From the NCBI GenBank assembly GCA_027924585.1, contig BSBM01000964.1, positions 1,991,501 through 2,055,500 on the forward strand: a DNA stretch of 64,000 bases, given 5' to 3'. Source of the DNA: Larix kaempferi. Lineage: Eukaryota; Streptophyta; Pinopsida; Pinales; Pinaceae. Made by a program: the position numbers and the translations under genes. Each line of letters starts with the position of its first letter. The stretch's first letter is position 1. Below are positions 21,679 through 32,467 of this stretch, in pieces. Below the pieces are notes generated by a model. That model did not search any database, had not been told where the DNA came from, and was given only the letters and a program-made list of their open reading frames with translations.

Positions 21679-23960
21679 TTTTTTTTTTCCAAAGAAAAAA
21701 GCTTACTATAATATTAAAATAGTAACAGAAGATACATAGGTCAAAACCTACATCTGTCCAAACGAAAAAAGGAACAAACATCCAAAACCGTGCATGCCCG
21801 TAGACATAAACACATGGCAGTCCACATAAGCCTGACAACAAATACAACCATGCATGTCCGTAGACATAACCACATGGCAGTCCCCATAGTCGACAACCAT
21901 AACAAGTCTCCCCAGAGGAGGAAAGCATACCAACTGTCCAGTAGATACCACAAACCAGAAACCAAAACACGACATGCAACTATCCAAGAGAAAGACGGGG
22001 AAAGACCCCAATGGGCCATGTAGCATGAACCTCAGAAATAAGGCAACAAGAAACTAGTAACCTGCAGGACGACATAAAAGGTCAAACCAGAAATAATGCC
22101 CCATCAAATAGAAAAGTAACTCTGAGAAGAATGCTCAATAAGTAAGCCATCCCTCCAATCCTCCACAAAAATGGTGCCCTCCGGAGAAAGTAGAGCCCGC
22201 TTGGAAAGTTCATCCGCTAATGTATTGTACTCACGAAAAATATGAGTAAAAGAGATCAGCCCAAAACAATTGATAAGTCTTCGAGCATCCCAAAGCCAGT
22301 AATCCAGTTGGATCACTTTGAGGGAAAATAAGCCATGACCCCACTCAATGATGACACGCGATTCGCCCGAAATATGAACAAGAGGGATATTTCTGCCCTT
22401 GGCAATGTAAAAAACCAACCAGAGAGCAATGAGCTCACTCCGTGTATTAGAACCCATACCACAATTGAACCAAAGTTTGATGCAGTGATTTGCCACAATA
22501 TGGATAATATCACCCGCACCACCCAACAACATATTTTGTTGTGAGGCGCCATCAAAAGCCCCCCAAGGCCAAGTAACATCCGTAGACGGAGCCGCAAGCA
22601 GGGCAGATCTAATAAGACCCAGAGACCCAACCACCTCCCAAAAGGATGCAAGTATGCCGCTACCGAGATAGTAACGCCGAGGAGCCACCCCATAAAAAAT
22701 GAGACGATTGCGTGCTTTCCATATTCCCCACGCCACAAAAACAGGAAGAGTTAATACCCCTCTCCGGGAGGAGTCCCAATCACCAAAAATATCAACAAAG
22801 GACTAGTGAGTCCTACCGCCAGGAACACCCACCCGGGCACAACAATCCATCCAAATGGAGTGGGAGAAAGGGCACAAAAAGAACAAGTGAGCAACCATTT
22901 CCGCCCCACCACCACACAGTGCGCAACAATTCGAACCATAGCACCCTCTTTTCATTAAATTGTCCCAAGTGAGAATCCTGTTGTCGATCACCAACCAGAT
23001 GAAGCATTTCAGCTTGAGTGGGATATTTAGAGACCACACCAATTTGTGCCAACCCAAACCAGTCGGCACCCCAGAAGAAATAAGTGCATCATAAGCCAGA
23101 TCTGCCGAAACCGCCCCATTCACAATGTTCCAGGACCAAGCCACAACATCAAATTTATCGTTCAACTGGAGATTCATTCTGTGCAGATCCGTAATGTAAG
23201 TCGTCCATGCGGCCCCCATAGTGCCGGATAATCCCAGTTGCTGAGCAGTGATCCAAGAGTGTTGCCTAGGTCGGGAAGGATTAAAAAGAGCAACATGGTT
23301 CAACATAAAATATCCCATTGACCGCAGAAAGTATTTAAGCTCAGGGGATAGCACGTAGGATACAAGCCCACCCACAATGGGATCATCGCCCAGCTGAATA
23401 AGACGGCCATTACCAGGCGTCCATGACAACCAAGAAGCAATTAAGGAGAAAGAACCCAGAAGACCTTTCCACATATTCAAAACACTGACGTGTGTCGGCC
23501 TCCCAAATCTGAACCAATTGATCACCGATGCCTGCAGGAGATACTTATCTTTGATAATCAAACCCCATATGGTGTCAGAAAACAAAGCCCGCTAAAGACT
23601 CTTAGATTTTAATGCAATACTAAACAAAGCCATGTTTTTTATATTCCAGCCACCAAGGTTGAAAGGTTGTGCCAATTTTTTCCAATCCACCAGGTGGATA
23701 TGACGCTTAGAATCACCACCACCCCAAATGAATTTAAAGATACGTTTGCGGATTCCATCCACAATGGACACCGGAATATTGCACATAGAGAGCCAGTAAA
23801 CCGCCAGATTCTACAACACGGATTTGGCCAAAGTAAGTCGGCCACCCAACGAAAGCCAACGCCAGCACCGGTGGCTGATATGTTTGTCAAATCTTTTTAA
23901 GAGCCAATGCCAGTCCGTCACCCTGTATGACCATGGAAGGTATTTAAAAGTAGATGTGAC
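21679..23960 (-). mobile_element. LINE4: 5'-truncated LINE, minus strand
   Basis: The T10 run at 21679-21688 is the A-tail read from the other strand. The adjoining CCAAAGAAAAAAGCTTACTATA mirrors the 3' end of LINE5. Going up the minus strand come RNase H, the zinc-binding region and the last part of the reverse-transcriptase region. Similarity fades near 23960, which I take as the 5' truncation. I could not find a convincing target duplication. Confidence 0.8.
22104..23955 (-). pseudogene. LINE4 ORF2 C-terminal half: end of RT region, zinc-binding region, RNase H
   Basis: On the minus strand the order matches LINE1 and LINE2: VYWLSMCNIPVSIVDGIRKR (about 23800), IHLVDWKKLAQPFNLGGWN, WLSWTPGNGRLIQLGDDPIV, the zinc-binding CALCGGGAEMVAHLFFLC, then RNase H with FDGASQ, SELIAL and LADELSKRA. 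The third RNase H acidic site reads SGESRVII instead of the usual GDS, so Asp is replaced by Glu. Stops are few and mostly TAG, at 23592-23594 (after KSKSL) and near 22802. The 23592 stop is at the same codon as the TAG at 8524 in LINE1. Confidence 0.8.
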
Positions 23961-24140
23961 AATGATGGGATATGCATTCTGCTTTATAAAGCTAAAATAA
24001 ATAATTTATTATAATAAATTATAAATCAACCTATGGTTTCCACGAGTGATGAAAAGAATGTTAGGGCATCAAAGGTATGATTTAGGTCCCAATCTGGATG
24101 TGGGATCTAGGATCAAAGCAGATTAACTGGGTAAGAATTA

Positions 24141-24180
<40 letters not shown>

Positions 24181-24825
24181 TGTCAAAATTTTATTTTTAG
24201 TTTATATACTGTAAATGTAACAACATAGCTTAAAAAGGAAAAGAGTTGATACCATGTAATTAGCGTAATACCATTGGATTATGTAGTTATATTGTTATTA
24301 TTGGACATCTTTGAAATAAAAACATGGAAAAAAAAGAGAGAAGTAAAACTTAATCATGAAATTTTTTATCTTATGTTTTTATTTTATTATCTATTTAAGA
24401 CATTATATTTTGTGATTTTTAATTGATTTTTTTTTATATTTGTTGAATGTAATAAGATATTAGCTAAATGCAAAATGGTAAAGTATTTAATTAATGTCTA
24501 TTGAAATTAATTTTACTTGTTCAACGTGTGTTAAGCTCTATTCTTCTTAAATCATTAACCCAAAATAACTCTAACCACTAATCTATTAACCTCCTTACCA
24601 TTAACCTACTAATCGACACACCTTCTAACCATTAATTAATAACTCCAAAACCCACTAATCATTGATCAACGAACCCACTAATATGCTTTGACCACTAATC
24701 CATTATCTCCCTAACAATTATGGTTGACTATGGTTGATTATAGTCAAACATAATAGATTATAATGGAAATAATTATCCATGATTGATGCTACTAACCCAT
24801 TAATATCTAAGTGGCTAACCCATAC
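23961..24825. other. AT-rich spacer with microsatellite and degenerate short repeats
   Basis: No gene seen. It includes the (TTA)n tract at 24143-24182. From about 24545 to 24850 words of the type CCATTAACC, CCACTAATC and CCACTAATATG recur irregularly. Confidence 0.45.
24143..24182. repeat. (TTA)n/(TA)n microsatellite
   Basis: About 11 TTA/ATT triplets pass directly into a (TA) run. Confidence 0.85.
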
Positions 24826-25081
24826 ATCCTTTAACCATTGTCCAACTAATCCCTTATAATACAAAATAATTTATCTTAATGAACAACTTTAGGAGCTTAT
24901 TATTATTTTTTCAAACTTTTCTTAGGAAGTAAGTACTAAACAACTTGTGGCTAATCGATAGATCCTTTAACCATTGTCCAACCAACCCTTTACAATACAA
25001 AATAATATATTTTAATAAACAACTTTAGGATTTTGTTACTATTTTTTCAAACTTTTCTTAGGAGGTAGGTACTAAACTGCT
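24826..25081 (+). repeat. 136-bp tandem duplication
   Basis: ATCCTTTAACCATTGTCCAA at 24826 recurs at 24962. Both units continue with AATACAAAATAAT, AACAACTTTAGGA and TTTCAAACTTTTCTTAGGA. The units differ at about one base in ten. Confidence 0.8.
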
Positions 25082-25185
25082 TTGCTTTGATGCTAATTCC
25101 ACTTGTTTATACTATATAAAACACAATGTTAATTAAAATGTCCTAGATATCCAACTCTTTTTTTATATTTTGTTTTATTAATCTC

Positions 25186-25196
25186 AACTCTATATC
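25186..25196 (+). repeat. LINE target word, first of three copies
   Basis: AACTCTATATC, also at 25392-25402 and, with one change, at 29269-29279. The first and third copies match over 17 bp (16 identical). Confidence 0.65.
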
Positions 25197-25391
25197 CTCT
25201 TTTTTTTTCACAAAGTTAAAATTCTATACTTAAATTGAAAGTATATGTAAGTTACAAAGCCTCCTTATGCATCATAAACCGAAAAGCCATTCCACCCTCA
25301 GCAGTATATCCAAAGAAAACGACTAATAAGACATGCTAGTCGAGAGAAAAAAATCCTAAAAACTCGCACTCCGAGGAACATAGTAACTAGT
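25197..25391 (-). mobile_element. Short antisense LINE 3' end with poly(T)
   Basis: A T-run followed by CACAAAGTTAAAATTCTATA matches the reverse complement of the LINE1/LINE2 3' end. The segment is about 195 bp and lies between two copies of AACTCTATATC. It is therefore a severely 5'-truncated LINE inserted in the opposite direction to LINE2, at the same site. Confidence 0.6.
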
Positions 25392-25402
25392 AACTCTATA
25401 TC
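25392..25402 (+). repeat. LINE target word, second of three copies
   Basis: AACTCTATATC, between the antisense LINE tail and the 5' end of LINE2. Confidence 0.6.
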
Positions 25403-28400
25403 GGACAGAATCACTAAAAGACTTGACAGATTTCTTATGGGGGACATGCTGGTGGGGTCTATTAACCGTTTCAGATCTTGGATTGATAAGGAAAATATTT
25501 CGGATCATTGCCCAATCTTCTTGGAGTTAGACTTCGAGGGAATTCAAACTCACTGCCCCTATAGATTTAACCACATGTGGATTAAGGATGAAGTCTTTAA
25601 CACAATGGTGAAGCAGCTCTGGGAGGGTTATGAGAACCAAAATTATGATTCCCCATCTTTCTTTTTGGTCAAAAAACTAAAGTATCTAAAATCAAAGGTC
25701 AAACTTGGGAATGAAATAGGAAAAAAGAGCAGAGGATGGAGCTCACAGAGGTGGAAAAGAGTATTGACATCATCTAAGATATTCAACTAGATGGTTTATA
25801 TCCTGAACAACAATACACAACCTTGCAGAGGTTGGAGCAAAGGAAAATGTATATTTTACTAAAAGAAGAAGAAGCATGGTGGCTTAAAAGCCGTGCTCTA
25901 TGGATAAAGATAGGGGATGGCAATAATAATTATTTTCACAAGTTTGTTGATGGGAGAAGAACTCAAAACTCCATTTGGGCTATTAAGTCAGAGGATGGAG
26001 AAATTTTAAGTAAACAGAATGACCTGCAGAGAGAAGTGATCAAACATTTTCAGAGATATTTATCAGGACCCTGGGGTTCTAGTAATAGCAGAACAAATAC
26101 AGGTAAACAAGGAAATTCCACATCTTTTTACCAACCATGAGGGCGATGAGGTTTTCAAACAGACTACACTATTGGAGATCCACAATGTCTTAAAGGGGTT
26201 TGCTAAAGAAAAAATCCCCGGTCCAGATGGCTGGACTGTGGAGATGTTCTTGGAATTTTTTGATATCATGGGGGCTGACCTCCTTGCTATGGTGGAAGAC
26301 ACCATAATTTCAGGTAGGATTCCCGAGGCACTAAACTTACCATTTATTGCCTTGATTCCTAAATCTTCCAATCTGTCTTCATTCAATGATTTCAGACCCA
26401 TTTCTTTATGTAATCTAGCGTACAAATTAGTGGCCAAGATAATAGAAAACCGTATTAAGCCGACTTTATCCAAAGGTTTATCACCAGAACAATTTGCCTT
26501 CTTGAATAATAGGTAGATCCTAGATGTTGTTGGCGTGGCTCAAGAAACATTTCACAGCATCAAGAAGAGGAACCTTAAGGCGCTTATCCTACAGTTGGAT
26601 CTATCCATGGCATATGACAAAGTTAACTGGGGTTTCCTCCATTTGGCCTTGATACAAATCAGATTACCATGGAAGGCAATGAAGTGGATCATGGCTTGCG
26701 TTACATCAGTGAAGTACTCTGTTCTGATCAATGGAAGTCCTACGGATTTCTTTGCATGCTCACGTGGCCTTAGACAAGGCTTCCCATTATCGCCTCTGTT
26801 ATTTTTTATAGTTATAGAAGGGTTGAGCAGGATGGTAATCCAAACCAAAACAAAAGGTGAAATCTTAGGCATCAGGGTCACTAAAAGTATAGCGGCCACA
26901 CATCAACTCTTTGTTGATGATGTGATGCTATTCAGTGCAGCTAATATATCCGAGTGGACATGCTTTCAAAATATTCTTCATCTATTTTGTAGGTCCGCAG
27001 GTATGGAAATCAACGACAGGAAATTGACATTCATAGAACACAATGAGGATCTGGATACCATGCAAGCTATACAGGGCATTATGCAGTATGATAGGAAACT
27101 TCTAGTAGGTGGTACTCGTTATCTGGGCTACTTCATAAATCCCAATGCTTATACCCCCAAGGACTGGTCATGGTTCTTTGATAGATTCGACAGGCGAATA
27201 GATCAGTGGTGTTGGAGATGGTTATCCAGGGGAGGTAGAATTACTCTTGCCAAGTCTGTTTTGCAGAATTTAGGGGTCTATTGGTTGTCTTTAAGCAATA
27301 TACCAAAATTAGTACTTACAGCTATTCGGAGGGGGATCCATAACTTTATATGGTCTGGAAAAGACACACAAAAAAAATCCATCTTGTGGAATGGCGAAAG
27401 CTGGCAAGCCCATATAAAAATGGGGGATGGTCGGTTAAGAACATATTCATTTTCTTGAAGGCTCTTCTCGCCAAAAGTCTTTGGAGAGCCATCATGGATA
27501 AAAGCCTTTGTGGAGACATCATTAGAGACAAATACTTAAAAAAAATCACGGTCACTCAGTGGATCCGATCCCCAACCAAACCAGTTAAGAATGCATCCAG
27601 CACGCGTTCCAGGTTGATTTCAGTGTTTAATGTGATGGCAGATTGGTTAGCATGGCGCCCAGGGAATGGACGCGCGATCAGAATTGGGGAAGAACCCATT
27701 GTGGGAGGTCCGAGCAGCTACAGGCTTCAAAACTCCTTGCTATTTTTTCTGCATGCAAAGGGGATCTTCTCTTTGCAGAACGCTATCTTGGCAACTCCAA
27801 GCGCATTACCCAGCCAAAAATGGCTCACGGCATATCAGCTCGGCATTCATGGTGTAATGGAAACGAAATGGACAGGGTATATTCAAGGGCTCCACATTGG
27901 AAACATTAGATTAACAGAGGACGAGGATTGCCTAGCTTGGATGTGGAACTCACAAATAGGGAGCTTGACGGCAAAATTGGCATACGAGGCATTTTTTCAA
28001 GCATCACCAACCAATTTGGCTTGGTGGCACGGGGCTTGTTGGAAGTGGAAAATTCCACTTAAATTAATTTTTTTCATTTGGCGGGCACTTGAATATAGAA
28101 TCCTTACCTGGAAAAATCTGTAGAAAAAAGGCTTTCAGGTCACAAATAGATGCATTCCCTGTAAAATGGTAGAAGATTCAGTGGCTCATTTGTTTATGGA
28201 CTGCCATTATTCTGCTCAGGTATGGGAGTTTGTTAGAAATTCCTTCCCTTCTATTGGATTGTGGATTGGATCTTCACCACAAGAATGTGTAAAAAATTGG
28301 TTTGCATCTAATGGAGGGCTGGGAGAGCTAGCAGTCTACATCATATGGGAAAAGTGGAAATCTAGGAATCTCTTGTTATTTGAAAACAAGCTCACTATCC

Positions 28401-28974
28401 CATTAGATGTGTTGGTATAGCTGTGGCTAGATTTCGTGAATATTCAGGGAGAAACATTGATAACAAGCAGGAAACTCGACTCCAACCAACCTTATTACCA
28501 AAGATGGGTGTTTTAGCATTTTTCGATGGTGCCTCACATATGTCGGACACTAAGTGTGGGGCGGGATCTCTCATCAAATTGGATGCTCGAAGAAGCTACT
28601 ATTTATGGATGAATTGTGGTATTGGATCTAATACTAGAGTAGAATTGGTAGCACTATGGATGGTGCTTTATTTTGCTGCTAAGATTAAGATCGATCTTCT
28701 TCATGTCATCGGGGACTCTTTGATTATTATCAATTGGGACAGCTACTTAGGGGATGTCCATGCCATTGTTCTTTCTCCTTGGATGTCATAGATTCGCAAG
28801 CTACTTTCGGATTTGCGGGGGATTCACTTCCACCATACCCTTCGTGCAAACAATATGGAGGCGGATCAGCTGTCCAGGCGTGGTCTCTTAGCTTGTGAGG
28901 GATGCATCTTTTTTGAGCTTCATGAAGATCTCTTGATGTGGGATTCAGGATCCCTTCCAGTTTTTAGGTCTTAA
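25403..28974 (+). pseudogene. LINE2 ORF2: endonuclease end / reverse transcriptase / RNase H
   Basis: It begins with the end of the endonuclease (SDRITKRLDRF, SDHCPIFLEL). The reverse transcriptase (about 26190-27240) reads KIPGPDGW, DFRPISLCN, QLDLSMAYDKVNW, GLRQGFPLSPLLFF and the catalytic FVDDVMLF. The zinc-binding region is at about 28110-28230 and RNase H at about 28520-28930 (FFDGAS, RVELVALW, IGDSLIII, MEADQLSRR). Clear in-frame stops are TAG: 26514, 28121 and 28789, the first and last replacing likely CAG codons. A frameshift in the A8 run at about 27370 and others near 25800, 26140 and 28420 break the frame. From 26172 to about 27365 the frame has only one stop, so this is the best-preserved reverse transcriptase of its family here. 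Confidence 0.85.
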
Positions 28975-29268
28975 CTGCTTCGTTATAGCAGCTGGCCCCT
29001 TTTTTCTTTTTATCTCCACTTCAACGGAGGTTTTCGACTTTACATTTTCCTCTATTATGCATCTTAGTTTCTTTGGAATCTCCTAGGCTTGGGATTGGGG
29101 ATAAGAACATAGATACTTCTGGGATTCATTGTGGGTTTGGTCATGGATGCAAGATTTCTGCATATTTTTTGGTTGGACTATTCTCAGACTTCTGTTAGTT
29201 TACAGAAAGATTGTAATCTTTTAACAATTTTATATACTATAAAGTATAAAGTTTTTTCATGTAAAAAA
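25403..29268 (+). mobile_element. LINE2: 5'-truncated LINE, plus strand
   Basis: It starts inside the endonuclease domain and runs through reverse transcriptase, zinc-binding region, RNase H and a 290-bp 3' UTR, ending in ACTATAAAGTATAAAG, GTTTTTTCATGT and A8. The 3' end and protein sequence place it in the LINE1 family. The duplication AACTCTAAATCCTCTTT follows at 29269-29285. Confidence 0.85.
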
Positions 29269-29285
29269 AACTCTAAATCCTCTTT
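29269..29285 (+). repeat. Target-site duplication after LINE2
   Basis: AACTCTAAATCCTCTTT matches 25186-25202 at 16 of 17 positions. Confidence 0.7.
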
Positions 29286-29419
29286 ATATTTGTACTCATA
29301 AAAATGAAATACGTCTTAAGCTATCATGTCTAAAATGAAATAGACAACTCATAAACCACAATATCTCTATTTTCTAAATATGTTTTAAAAAAAATGGTCC
29401 TCTTAAATTAGCAACACGC

Positions 29420-30195
29420 ATAATCTTTTGGACTCTCTTCTTTTAGTTTTTTATACTTTTGACATATAATGGCTTTTTTAAATTAGAAATTATAAAATGA
29501 CATATAATGGCTTTTTAAATTAGAAATTATAGAATGACATATAATGGCTTTTTCGTAATCTTTTGGACTCTCTTCTTTTTCGTTTTTTATACTTTTGACA
29601 TATAATGTTTTTTAAAATTATATAATGACATATAATGGCTTTTTCGTAATCTTTTGGACTCTCTTCTTTTCGTTTTTTATACTTTCGATATATAATGGTT
29701 TTTTTAAATTATAAATTATATAATGACATATAATGGCTTTTTCGTATATAAGGACATTTTATTTTATTTGAATAATTATAAATTAGTTTCAATTCATATA
29801 AATTATATGATGATATATAATGGCTTTTTCCCATATAATGACATTTATTATGTTTTATTTAAACAATTATAAATTAGTTTCAATTCATGTAAACTTAATT
29901 TAAAAACATAAATTATAAATTATAAATTATATAATGATCTATAATGGGTATTTTATATATATAACATTTTATTTTATATAATTACGTATTATTTTACAAT
30001 TATTGTTTCGAGAAGACGCATTTCTATAGTTTAGGTGAGGGAGAAGTGTTCCTTTATCCCATAAAATAAAAAGGAAAAAAAAAAGAAAAAATAAGAATTC
30101 ATGCATCATGTGCTATAGCATAGTAGATCCCTCGTCAGGGGAAGTAATCGTTTGACCCATAAAAATTAAAAAAAAAAATAGAAAATAATAAAATA

Positions 30196-30231
<36 letters not shown>

Positions 30232-30748
30232 ATAATAAGAATACGTGCATGCATCAGTATGCTATAGCATAGTGTCGAGACAGATGTGTGTTGTAGTTAA
30301 TGGTGAAAGGTTTGCACATTTGATTCCTTTAGTAACTTTGTAGAACAAAAAAATATAATAACATTTTATAATTATATAATTATAAATTAGTATATCAATA
30401 TATAAAATAAAATAAAATATCATTACATGTAAAAGAACTCATTATATGCCATTATATAATTTATTCTTTAAATTAAATTTACATGAATTTATATTAATTT
30501 ATAATTATTTAAATATTAATAAAATAAAATGTTATTATATGTGAAAACACCATGTCCTTATATAATTTATAATTTATGCTTTAGATTAAATTTACATAAA
30601 TTTAAATTAATTTATAATTATTTACATATAACAAAATAAAATGTCATTATATTTGGAAAAATCATTATCTATTATTATATAATTTATAATTTGAAAAAGC
30701 CATTATATGGGAAAAATTAAAAAAACAAGAGAGTCCACGAGATTATAT
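29420..30748. mobile_element. Foldback (long inverted repeat) element
   Basis: The left end (ATAATCTTTTGGACTCTCTT, 29420) is mirrored at the right end (reverse complement of 30723-30748). The arms keep matching inward: CATATAATGGCTTTTTC, ACATTTTATTTTATT, AATTATAAATTA and TTCATGTAAA appear left, and as reverse complements right, in the same order. The left arm holds three tandem copies of the terminal subunit (29420, 29554, 29645); the right arm holds one. The spacer (about 30000-30355) includes an A32 run. No transposase is encoded, so it would need help in trans. Confidence 0.75.
30198..30229. repeat. Poly(A) tract in the foldback spacer
   Basis: 32 consecutive A, flanked by AAT repeats. 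Confidence 0.9.
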
Positions 30749-32125
30749 AATGACTTTTAAATATTTTTTTTAATGTTTATGTGGGGAATGCCCTCATGGA
30801 TATATAGGATATTTATTTTGTAGATAGAATACACACTCAATAAAACAAAATGAAATGCATTTTTTAATGCACATTCCATTAAAATTGGATAGTTGCCTTG
30901 CTTTCTATTGATATATCTTATTGTTATTTTTTTATATCTCCTTACCACTTTCTCCTAGGTCGACAACATCTTCACCTTCGTACATAGAGACACACGTAGA
31001 CAGGTTTGGCCCCTTTTATCATATTTCATATCGGTCTTCTTAGCATGGATTCCTCATTTTTATCTTAAATTTATTTGATACATTTCACTATATTATTACA
31101 TGTACATCTTTTCTAAAATTATTATGCTTTCTATTTAGACAATAAATCCAATGTACACCTTACTTCAAGCAACCAAACTACATGCCTTAATTCTTCTTCT
31201 TTTTCAAGGACACAAAAAAATAATAGTCTAAGTTAGGATTGTTGGGCTAGGCATCCAAATAATGCCCCTGAGTCTTTGTCATATGAAAGTATAGTTATTT
31301 TTGTCTCTTAGGGAAATTTAAATCTTGCTATACTAAGTGTGAAAAAACTCAGATAAGAAGGTACGGTGCCCAACAACGTTAAATATGAGGTTAGGTTGTT
31401 TCTATTCTCTACATCGCGCCACCCAACTCTTTGTAGAGGAGACACTTAACCATTCGAGCCTGAACCACTTATCCACACTTGAGGCGGGTATCTTAGTGCC
31501 CCAAACATAAGGTTACCACCGCATGGCATATGTGGGATGCGTTTGCACCTGAGTCAGATTTTTTGGTCTATTGGAAATGTTGTCAATCCATTTAGAACAT
31601 CGTCCCAACATGCCTCATTATAACTTATTCATTCACACCTTCACTAGCCATTTTCAATGGGTTCACAACCATCTGACAATAGAGCTATTGGAAGGCCCAG
31701 TTACCACACTTACATAAATATTTCACGTCGAACGGGATGATTTTCAAACTTTATTTAGCCCTTTAAAAAAATGTTATATTCAAATACAAAACCTTTTTCT
31801 TCACTTGATACTCATTATTGTTGCTTTAAAGTCACACATCAAACATAAATGCTTCATATTTTTTTTTATGTAACTACTAATAGATCGATCTTTATCTTTC
31901 AATTATATATTTTGTTTTACATGTAAACGATGTCCACTCAATAACATGTACCTTGATTGGCTTTTAAAACCATTCTTCTCTTGCTTCTCTACTTGCATTC
32001 ACATTCCACTTTCTTGCATTTATTCCATTCCTTGCCCTTTTTGTTTGTGGCTTCTACATAATCTAATTTCTTATACGCAATCAACCTTATTTTAGTAAGT
32101 TTTTTAAACATACAAAAAACTTAAA
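30749..32125. other. Unassigned spacer
   Basis: No coding similarity, RNA gene or repeat edge recognised. Base composition is more balanced at 31240-31700 than in the flanks, but nothing there translates well. Confidence 0.35.
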
Positions 32126-32462
32126 TCAAAATGTGTGCTTCACTACACCAAATATCTAGCTCTCAGCTTGTTGTTTGTTTTTTCCCCCGGTGTTTTAAGA
32201 AACTCTTGTGGAAACATATTTCTTGGCAACAACATACACATGATGGTAAGAAACACCCTTCACATGCGCTATTATTTATTTCACTTGTTGCTTGTTATCG
32301 CCACTTTTAAGTCCACGAGTATATATATATATGTTGTCTTTGAGACATATTCTTTTGTTGTTGTACAATAATTCTTGTTGCTAGCTCGTTCTTTTCATTC
32401 CCTACCCTTTTTAACACTTCACTTTCTGACATGTCTACTCTTACTAGCCTTGCTTTCCATGA

Positions 32463-32467
32463 GTTGT
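32463..32467 (+). repeat. Target duplication of solo LTR, left
   Basis: GTTGT, paired with ATTGT at 35371-35375. Copy B reads GAGTTGTAAATC at the empty site, which shows the original was GTTGT with one later change. Confidence 0.65.

Noticed and set aside
24545-24850. Recurring CCATTAACC/CCACTAATC words as a CRISPR-like or satellite array
   Set aside because: Spacing and sequence are irregular and there is no fixed repeat-spacer structure; a CRISPR array is not expected in a plant nuclear genome.
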